A DNA stretch of 62,291 nt from Acetobacterium sp. (GTDB lineage Bacteria; Bacillota; Clostridia; Eubacteriales; Eubacteriaceae), in the NCBI RefSeq assembly GCF_030652775.1, contig NZ_JAUSPS010000083.1, positions 1 to 62,291 on the forward strand, read 5' to 3'. Below, one piece after another: positions 56,973 to 62,291 of the stretch. The notes below the pieces were generated by a model. That model saw only the letters and a list, made by a program, of their open reading frames with translations, did not search any database and was not told the DNA's origin. The translations under genes were made by a program, and so were the position numbers. How positions within the stretch are numbered: position 1 is the first letter of the stretch; each line of letters begins with the position of its first letter.

Positions 56973-58031
56973 TTATATAAAGGCATAACCAGCTGCTTTA
57001 TAGAGCCGGTTGATTAAGGCTAATGTTTCATTATTCAGCGGAATATCTTCTGCATATATTTTCTCAACGCCAAGCTCATCAAAGGTGCGCAGCCGGGAAA
57101 AGAGATTTTTCGACATTTCTTTGGGATCATTCCGGCTTCCCAGCGAAATGATAAAGCCTTCCCGATAAAAGTCCATCGTTTCATCACTGACTAATACCCC
57201 AATTGTCATCGGTTTACCTTTGTGATGAGACAGCGCTCTGATGATTTTCTCACGGATCTCTTCAGGCGTTCCCTTAACCACCACCAGTTCACCCTTTGGT
57301 GAATAGTGGGTGTATTTCATCCCCGGAGACGAAACCTTCTCCGGCACCACATTCTGAGTTACATTAGAAGAAACCTCCACCCTGCCCAAAACCTCCCGCA
57401 GCTCGGCCAGCGTGATGTCTCCAGGTCTTAACACCACTGGCGGTTCGACCGTCATGTCAATAACGGTCGACTCCAAACCCAGTTCGGCATCCGACGATAA
57501 AATCATCCCGTCGACCCGTCCGTCCAGATCTTCAAGCACATGTTTTCCCTGGGTGGGACTGGGGCGGCCCGATCGATTGGCACTGGGTGCAGCGATCGGG
57601 CGTCCCGCCATTTTAATAAATGCCTGGGCAATGGGGTGATCCGGAAAGCGAACCCCGACCGTATTCAATCCGCCGGTTACCTCGGTCGGAATGGTTTCGG
57701 CTTTTTCCATAATAATTGTCAAAGGACCTGGCCAAAATACTTTCATCAGTATCTCAGCCTTTGCTGGAATATTGGCAACCAATGGCTTCACCTCATCCAA
57801 ACTGGCGATGTGGACAATCAGAGGGTTATCATCTGGTCGCCCCTTAGCCGCAAATATTTTTTTGATGGCCTGCGGATTCATCGCATCGGCACCCAGTCCA
57901 TAAACCGTTTCGGTCGGAAACACAACCGTTCCTCCGGCTTTGATGAGACTGGCCATCGCCTCTAAATCGCTTAAATCTCGTTTATTAAGCGCTTCTATAT
58001 TAACTATCTTTGTCTTCATTGTTGTTTCCAT
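56973..58031 (-). CDS. L-threonylcarbamoyladenylate synthase (Sua5/YwlC type)
   Basis: The 352-residue protein has a YrdC domain (about 10-205) with VVFPTETVYGLGADA, KGRPDDNPLIVH, PGPLTIIM and PSANRSGRPSPT, then a linker with SPGMKYTHYSPKGEL and a C-terminal Sua5 domain. It makes threonylcarbamoyl-AMP from Thr, bicarbonate and ATP for the t6A37 modification of ANN-decoding tRNAs. The start at 58031 or 58019 (MKTKIVNIE) cannot be decided. Confidence 0.95.
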   Translation of the reverse strand: METTMKTKIVNIEALNKRDLSDLEAMASLIKAGGTVVFPTETVYGLGADAMNPQAIKKIFAAKGRPDDNPLIVHIASLDEVKPLVANIPAKAEILMKVFWPGPLTIIMEKAETIPTEVTGGLNTVGVRFPDHPIAQAFIKMAGRPIAAPSANRSGRPSPTQGKHVLEDLDGRVDGMILSSDAELGLESTVIDMTVEPPVVLRPGDITLAELREVLGRVEVSSNVTQNVVPEKVSSPGMKYTHYSPKGELVVVKGTPEEIREKIIRALSHHKGKPMTIGVLVSDETMDFYREGFIISLGSRNDPKEMSKNLFSRLRTFDELGVEKIYAEDIPLNNETLALINRLYKAAGYAFI

Positions 58032-58062
58032 TTTTCTTAATCCGTTATAAATAACTGAATTT

Positions 58063-59496
58063 TCATTCGGCCTCGCTTAATAACTGTTGTTTCAACGCCC
58101 ACAGATTTTCGGATAAATCGACATGATAGACATGGGGATTCACCATCCGTTTAAACGCCGGCCATAAGCTGTCTTTTTCATCTATTAAGTGTTGCTGAAT
58201 GGCTGAGATGGTCGGTGCTTGGTACACGCATTTTCCCTCGATAAAAACCGGCACCAGCAGTTCCCGAATATAATAATCGGTGATGATCCGTTTTTTCCAG
58301 GTATGAACCGGATGAAAAATGATCAGTGGTTCCGCTTCATTAATCGTTTCATCTTCCAGCGTAATCAGATCGGCAAGAGCCATCCCATTACTTTTGCCAT
58401 AGATTCGAAAGATTTTCTTGTATCCGGGATTGGTAATCTTTTCCGGGTCGTTAGATACCTTCAGTTTTGATTTGCCGGAGATCACCGACAGTTTATAAAC
58501 CCCACCCAAAGCCGGGCAATCATAGGCTGTAATCAGCTTAGTCCCGACCCCCCAGGAATTGATTTTGGCACCCTGGCTCTTTAAATCTTTGATCAGGTGT
58601 TCATCCAGATCCGACGATGCCACAATCCCGGCATCTTGCAGACCCGCCTCATCCAACATTTTTCGGGCTTCAATACTAAAATAAGCCAAATCTCCGGAAT
58701 CAATCCGAATCCCGTAGCGACCGGTGATTGCGCCTTCGGCCAGGGCTTTTTTAAAAACCTTGATGGCATTAGGAACACCCTTTTCCAGCGTATTGTAGGT
58801 ATCCACTAAAAGGGTAGCATTATCGGGATTATACTTAACATATTTTTCAAAGGCTTCCAGCTCGGTATCATAACTGAGAATAAAGCTGTGGCTCATCGTT
58901 CCCATGGCCGGCCGATCCAGCATTGCTTCGGTTTCGACTACACTGGTTCCGGCACAACCACCGATAACTGCAGCCCGGGCACCATAAAAACCGGCTTCCG
59001 TTCCGTGAGCCCGGCGCAACCCGAACTCCATGACCACATCTCCCCGGGCTTCTTCAATGATCCGGGATGCCTTGGTGGCGATGAGCGTCTGATGATTGAC
59101 AATACTCAGAATGGTGGTTTCGACGATCTGGGCTTGAATCAGTGGTGCTTTAACCCGAATAATCGGTTCCATCGGAAAAATAATACTTCCTTCCGGAATA
59201 GCGAAGATTTCCCCTTCGAATTTGAAGTTCTCCAGGTAGGCTAAAAAAGCGGGTGAAAATTCAGGATGATTCTTTTTCAGTAATGCCGTATCTCCCTTAG
59301 TAAACCGGATGCCATTGACATATTCAATAACTTGCTCTAACCCGGCAACAACGGTATAACCACCCTCAAACGGGTTATTTCTAATAAAAACATCAAAAAC
59401 AGCTTCTTCATTTTCTTTACCATCTTGAACGTATACATTTCCCATGGTAAATTGGTATAAATCCGTTGCAAGCTGAAGCTTTCGGTCAAATTGCAT
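58063..59496 (-). CDS. pncB: Nicotinate phosphoribosyltransferase
   Basis: A 477-residue NAD salvage enzyme. ATDLYQFTMGNVY at the N-terminus, EFGLRRAHG with the substrate-binding residues, SHSFILSYD with the likely phospho-His, and GIRIDSGDLAYFS are typical of the long Firmicute PncB branch. It converts nicotinate and PRPP to nicotinate mononucleotide with ATP. It is likely the first gene of the pncB - sua5 - rpiB run, transcribed from the promoter at 59529-59558. Confidence 0.95.
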   Translation of the reverse strand: MQFDRKLQLATDLYQFTMGNVYVQDGKENEEAVFDVFIRNNPFEGGYTVVAGLEQVIEYVNGIRFTKGDTALLKKNHPEFSPAFLAYLENFKFEGEIFAIPEGSIIFPMEPIIRVKAPLIQAQIVETTILSIVNHQTLIATKASRIIEEARGDVVMEFGLRRAHGTEAGFYGARAAVIGGCAGTSVVETEAMLDRPAMGTMSHSFILSYDTELEAFEKYVKYNPDNATLLVDTYNTLEKGVPNAIKVFKKALAEGAITGRYGIRIDSGDLAYFSIEARKMLDEAGLQDAGIVASSDLDEHLIKDLKSQGAKINSWGVGTKLITAYDCPALGGVYKLSVISGKSKLKVSNDPEKITNPGYKKIFRIYGKSNGMALADLITLEDETINEAEPLIIFHPVHTWKKRIITDYYIRELLVPVFIEGKCVYQAPTISAIQQHLIDEKDSLWPAFKRMVNPHVYHVDLSENLWALKQQLLSEAE

Positions 59497-59528
59497 ACTA
59501 AATTCTCCTTCTTTTCACATTGCATATT

Positions 59529-59558
59529 ATTCTACCACTTTATTAGAGTAAAATACAA
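59529..59558 (-). promoter_or_regulatory. Promoter of pncB
   Basis: On the minus strand TTGTAT and TAGAAT are separated by 18 bases, about 30 bases before the ATG. The rest of the 255-base gap up to 59751 holds the ArsD-like gene terminator; I see nothing else in it. Confidence 0.5.
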
Positions 59559-59697
59559 ACTTTTTCAATATAAATATTTGCGTACTGTTCCCGCTTTTTA
59601 CCTGTTTTTTTCACGTTTTCCGTGAATTCGCTCGTTAATATTCTCCTTGTTAATAAATATACAATTGCGATAATAAATTCTTGTAGTAATTTTTAGT

Positions 59698-59723
59698 AAA
59701 AAAAAGAAATGCTCGCGCATTTC
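59698..59723 (-). terminator. Intrinsic terminator after the ArsD-like gene
   Basis: GAAATGC / GCATTTC forms a seven-pair stem with a short GCGA loop, followed by eight T residues on the minus strand. Confidence 0.85.
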
Positions 59724-59751
59724 ATATTTTTTTACGAATAATATTACTTGA

Positions 59752-60183
59752 TCAGCCGCAACTATTGCAATCGCCCGAACAATCACTTTCATCACAGTCG
59801 TTATCTTTAACATCTTCACTCAAACCAAATAAAACCGTTTGCCCCCGTTTTTCGCGATCCGCATAGATTTCTAGATCACTCCAGGGCAGTCCCGCCCATT
59901 TGGCCAAGGCAAAGTCGCTTGGATACTTTCCCATCATCTCGATTTTTCCAGCCACAATGGTTATTGGCAAACAATCGATGCCTTTGGTAGCGATCGCTTC
60001 CTTTACCACAAAACTATCCATAAAGGCCGACATATCGTCCATGACGTTATAACGGGACACCGAAACACCCCGTTCTCTTAAATCTTGGACCATCCGTTCA
60101 ATGCGGATTAAATCGGCCTCGATCATCGGATCGCAAACGCCGCTGGCGCAGCCGGCCGGTTCATATATTTCTACTTTTTTCAT
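59752..60183 (-). CDS. ArsD-like metalloid-binding protein with Cys-rich tail
   Basis: A 143-residue protein that starts KKVEIYEPAGCASGVCDP and continues with YNVMDD and DCLPITIVAGKIEMMGKYPS, the profile of ArsD, the arsenite chaperone/repressor. Classical ArsD has a Cys-Cys pair and a third Cys in its first loop; here only Cys12 and Cys17 occur, so one ligand is missing. The last 14 residues (DNDCDESDCSGDCNSCG) add four Cys. No arsA, arsB or arsR is adjacent, so a role other than arsenic delivery is possible. The ATG at 60183 has AGGAGG five bases upstream. Confidence 0.8.
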   Translation of the reverse strand: MKKVEIYEPAGCASGVCDPMIEADLIRIERMVQDLRERGVSVSRYNVMDDMSAFMDSFVVKEAIATKGIDCLPITIVAGKIEMMGKYPSDFALAKWAGLPWSDLEIYADREKRGQTVLFGLSEDVKDNDCDESDCSGDCNSCG

Positions 60184-60311
60184 TATTGCCTCCTGCAATT
60201 ATTTTCAGACATTCACATTCTTTGTCATCATTATAATTGATGCTCCTTTAAAATGCTATTAAATTTGATGCGGATGTACGTGAGCTGTTGGCGCTTACCC
60301 TTTAGTCCCAT

Positions 60312-60332
60312 ATAAGTTAGTGGCCGGTACTG
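60312..60332. repeat. Short dispersed repeat, copy 1
   Basis: The bases resemble the consensus ATAAGTTRGYGGCAGGCAC found four more times near the right end, here with three changes. It lies between the ArsD-like and Fic genes. A similar piece (GTCAGGCACGGTTAC) follows at 60363-60377, reaching the Fic stop codon. Confidence 0.6.
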
Positions 60333-60376
60333 ATCCTTCTCCGACCTGGCTCGGCCGCACTGTCAGGCACGGTTAC

Positions 60377-61201
60377 TCAAAGATTTTCTTCCTGATCCAA
60401 TAACAAATGGTCAGCATGATTTAATAAATTTTCATAAAATTTAATCAGATAATGATCCGTGTTGCTGATCTTCTTAGCTAGATTTGTATAATTTGCCCGC
60501 ACCAGCGCATTTCTGAAATAACTTGCTTTGGCTTCAAATGGCTCATTGTTAACATCAAAACCAAGCACATTCAAATATTGAACCATAAATACGGCTATCG
60601 TTCTGGTATTCCCTTCTCTAAAGGGATGAACTTTCCAGATCGAAGAGTTGAAGGATGCAATACTTTTAATTATTTCCTGAGTATCTTTGCCAACATAATC
60701 CTTCTTCCCTTCCATTTCAAAATCATAGCGTAAGGTGTCTTCAATCATGAAATAATTCGCATAGGCCACCGACTCACCTTGAAGTACCGGCTCCTTCTTA
60801 TAGATGTTCTTTTCTCTGAATTCACCCACCCATTTTTCTGGCAAAATATCTTTAAAAAGATAACGATGAATACCTTTGAGCGATGTCGGATTAAAAACAA
60901 ATCCTGAGTTGTCAAGTAAACTAGCAATACGAGTTGATACAATATCACATTCACGCTCTTTTAGATTCTGATCGTTATCCGGTAAAGTTTGATAGTGATT
61001 TACTAAATAATTTTCAACTTCCTGATACGTCAATTTTCCGGCAAAGTGATCCGGTAACAACGTATTAGTCAAATACTCCGAAGGTTCCAAATAATCAATT
61101 TTATTCAAACCAAATCCAGTTTTCCAATATTTTTCCTTTTGCTGCGGATCAGTTGTTTCTTCAATTTCTTCATATGTTTCATCATATTTATTTTCAGTCA
61201 T
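60377..61201 (-). CDS. Fic-domain protein (probable AMP-transferase)
   Basis: The 274-residue protein has an N-terminal helical region (about 1-90) and a Fic core with HPFREGNTR at 192-200, matching H-x-F-x-x-G-N-x-R, where His is the catalytic base. The motif is followed by TIAVFMVQYLNVLGFDV, the usual helix. Such enzymes transfer AMP or another phosphate-containing group to Ser, Thr or Tyr of targets. The ATG at 61201 has GGAGAG just upstream. It lies next to a toxin-antitoxin pair and a truncated copy of itself (62147 onward). Confidence 0.9.
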   Translation of the reverse strand: MTENKYDETYEEIEETTDPQQKEKYWKTGFGLNKIDYLEPSEYLTNTLLPDHFAGKLTYQEVENYLVNHYQTLPDNDQNLKERECDIVSTRIASLLDNSGFVFNPTSLKGIHRYLFKDILPEKWVGEFREKNIYKKEPVLQGESVAYANYFMIEDTLRYDFEMEGKKDYVGKDTQEIIKSIASFNSSIWKVHPFREGNTRTIAVFMVQYLNVLGFDVNNEPFEAKASYFRNALVRANYTNLAKKISNTDHYLIKFYENLLNHADHLLLDQEENL

Positions 61202-61274
61202 TCTTCTCTCCACTTTTTTAGACTAATTTTAAACGGTTCGGTCGCCATGACATTAAATATACCTAAAAAGCTAT

Positions 61275-61372
61275 ATAAGTTAGAGGCAGACACAGTTCTC
61301 CCTTTGCTTTTGAAGGCTCCCCCTTCAGTAGCAACTTAATAAGTTTATAAGTTGGTGGCAGGCACAGTTACC
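61275..61372. repeat. Composite repeat element, left copy
   Basis: Two copies of the short repeat (61275-61301 and 61347-61372), about 72 bases apart, lie between the Fic start and the toxin-antitoxin promoter. The same arrangement recurs at 62039-62140, including AAGTTTATA just before the second unit. Confidence 0.6.
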
Positions 61373-61393
61373 TGTTTTTTTGCATAACCACCG

Positions 61394-61430
61394 TTGATGT
61401 CATGGAATAATAATGGTATAATTATGCCAT
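61394..61430 (+). promoter_or_regulatory. Promoter with overlapping operator of the toxin-antitoxin pair
   Basis: TTGATG and TATAAT are separated by 17 bases. The -10 sits inside an 18-base near-perfect palindrome at 61413-61430 (ATGGTATAATTATGCCAT, one mismatched pair), a natural site for autorepression by the antitoxin. Confidence 0.75.
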
Positions 61431-61450
61431 AACCTAAGGAGGTGGCTATT

Positions 61451-61711
61451 ATGCCAAAAATTATTCCAATTAAGGATTTGAAAAACACATCACAAATCTC
61501 AGAAATGTGTCATGTTTCAGAAGAACCCATTTATATTTCCAAAAACGGTTATGGTGATATGGTAATCATGAGTGTTGAACTGTACGAAATGACAATGAAA
61601 AGATTAAACATGTATCATCAACTGGAATTATCTGAAAACCAGATTGATACGGGCAAAACTACGGATGCAAGGGAATCTCTTGATAATCTAAAGAATAAAT
61701 ATGCGATATAA
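61451..61711 (+). CDS. Phd/YefM-family antitoxin
   Basis: The 86-residue protein starts MPKIIPIKDLKNTSQISEMC, with EEPIYISKNGYGDMVIMSVELYEM, the standard Phd/YefM N-terminal DNA-binding fold. The C-terminal 35 residues are the likely disordered toxin-neutralising part. The ATG at 61451 has AAGGAGG eight bases upstream. It overlaps the toxin gene by 11 bases. Confidence 0.9.
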   Translation: MPKIIPIKDLKNTSQISEMCHVSEEPIYISKNGYGDMVIMSVELYEMTMKRLNMYHQLELSENQIDTGKTTDARESLDNLKNKYAI

Positions 61712-62018
61712 GCTCATTATAACAGAAAGTGCCGAGGAATTACTTGATCATATTGTAAGTCACCTTGTTAATCAACTTAAAAACCCACAGGCAGCTGGAA
61801 ATTTACTAATAGAAATCGAGCACGTTTATGATAATTTGGAGTTTAATCCAAAAATGTATGCATATTCCGATGAACTTCTTATGAAAACCAAGGGATATCG
61901 AAAGGCACTTGTACCACATTATAATTATATCATCATTTTCCGTATCGAAGAAGAAAACCATACCGTATTTATCATGGGCTATTTTCACGAATTAGAATTA
62001 TACAAAAATAAATTATAG
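61701..62018 (+). CDS. RelE/ParE-superfamily toxin
   Basis: A 105-residue protein starting YKLIITESAEELLDHIVSHL, with KTKGYRKALVPHYNYIIIFRIEEENHTVFIMGYFHE, the beta-sheet core of the RelE/ParE fold. A basic R-K after the GY segment is consistent with an RNase or gyrase-acting toxin; which one cannot be told. It forms a type II pair with the overlapping upstream antitoxin. Confidence 0.9.
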   Translation: MRYKLIITESAEELLDHIVSHLVNQLKNPQAAGNLLIEIEHVYDNLEFNPKMYAYSDELLMKTKGYRKALVPHYNYIIIFRIEEENHTVFIMGYFHELELYKNKL

Positions 62019-62038
62019 AATAATTTCGCATCATAAAG

Positions 62039-62140
62039 ATAAGTTAGCGGCTGGCACAGCTTCCCAATGAATCGATCGCTGTTATTCAAGCTGCTTTTGC
62101 CAATGATTTTAAGTTTATAGGTTGGTGGCAGGCACTGGCG
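62039..62140. repeat. Composite repeat element, right copy
   Basis: Two short repeats (62039-62065 and 62117-62140), about 78 bases apart, repeat the arrangement of 61275-61372. This copy ends seven bases before the truncated Fic copy. The two elements bracket the toxin-antitoxin pair as direct repeats. Confidence 0.6.
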
Positions 62141-62146
62141 CTCTCT

Positions 62147-62291
62147 CTAGATGTTCTTTTCTCTAAATTCACCCGCCCATTTTTCTGGCAAGATATCTTT
62201 AAAAAGATAACGATGAATACCTTTGAGCGATGTCGGATTAAAAACAAATCCTGAGTTGTCAAGTAAACTAGCAATACGAGTTGATACAATA
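62147..62291 (-). pseudogene. Truncated second Fic gene (runs off the right edge)
   Basis: The bases 62148-62291 match 60801-60944 of the Fic gene with only three differences. The frame matches Fic residues 86-133 up to EFREKNI and then meets TAG at the junction, well before the HPFREGNTR motif. What lies to the right of the window is unknown, so it could be a whole N-terminal domain or only a fragment. Confidence 0.8.

Noticed and set aside
59598..59819. A 73-codon open frame overlapping the 3' end of the ArsD-like gene
   Set aside because: Low-complexity product, overlaps a clear gene and terminator, no start signal.
62086..62289. A 67-codon open frame at the right edge
   Set aside because: It is the out-of-frame shadow of the truncated Fic copy; the same shadow appears opposite the complete Fic gene at 60745-60954.

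Overview
The window reads as a chromosomal segment of a low-to-mid GC, Gram-positive-type anaerobe. The best guess is Acetobacterium or a close relative in the Eubacteriaceae. The main reason is the F1Fo ATP synthase operon (about 48.5-56.3 kb, minus strand), in which three c-subunit genes lie in tandem, two of them encoding identical proteins, and all keep a Na+-binding pattern (Gln in helix 1, Glu-Thr in helix 2). That layout is known from Acetobacterium woodii. Almost every gene is on the minus strand. Strong sigma-A type promoters, intrinsic terminators, LytR-CpsA-Psr proteins and a lipobox lipoprotein fit a Firmicute. No tRNA, rRNA or CRISPR array was recognised.

Layout. 0-1 kb: start of an IS3-like transposase gene and a 7TM sensor fragment that probably lost its output domain to that insertion. 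1.1-5.9 kb: a MacB-like ABC exporter operon (adaptor, ATPase, permease) followed by its response regulator and histidine kinase. 6-9 kb: a small membrane protein, a processive-type GT2 with a long leader hairpin, and an unrecognised membrane protein. 9.1-11.5 kb: a polar amino-acid ABC importer. 11.7-13.9 kb: two unrecognised coiled-coil proteins. 14.1-44.1 kb: a large cell-envelope glycan locus bracketed by two LytR-CpsA-Psr ligases. 44.2-48.2 kb: sugar-nucleotide supply (phosphosugar mutase, GalU, and a nucleotide-sugar dehydrogenase homologue lacking the catalytic Cys). 48.4-56.4 kb: the ATP synthase operon. 56.5-60.2 kb: RpiB, threonylcarbamoyl-AMP synthase, nicotinate phosphoribosyltransferase and an ArsD-like protein. 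60.2-62.3 kb: an accessory island with a Fic protein, a RelE/Phd-type toxin-antitoxin pair, a truncated second Fic copy and a family of short repeats.

How the glycan locus may work. RfbA/C/B/D make dTDP-L-rhamnose. A polyprenyl-phosphate sugar transferase starts the chain and several GT2 enzymes extend it. A Wzm/Wzt ABC transporter carries it across the membrane, and LCP proteins could attach it to peptidoglycan. Within the same gene run lies what looks like an outside-acting decoration set: two dolichol-phosphate-mannose-synthase-like GT2s, a GtrA flippase, a pair of four-helix SMR/ArnE-F-like proteins, three paralogous polytopic proteins with an Asp-Asp extracytoplasmic motif (DUF6056-like) and one DUF2142-like protein. 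Two secreted autolysins, an amidase/glucosaminidase and an M23 endopeptidase, share GBS-Bsp-like repeats and sit inside the locus.

The most unusual features are: the remains of an extra c-subunit hairpin that supplies the stop codon of the first c gene; the Cys-to-Asp change in the UDP-sugar dehydrogenase homologue; the triplicated DUF6056-like proteins with an SMR pair; and the Fic / repeat / toxin-antitoxin / repeat / truncated Fic arrangement at the right edge.
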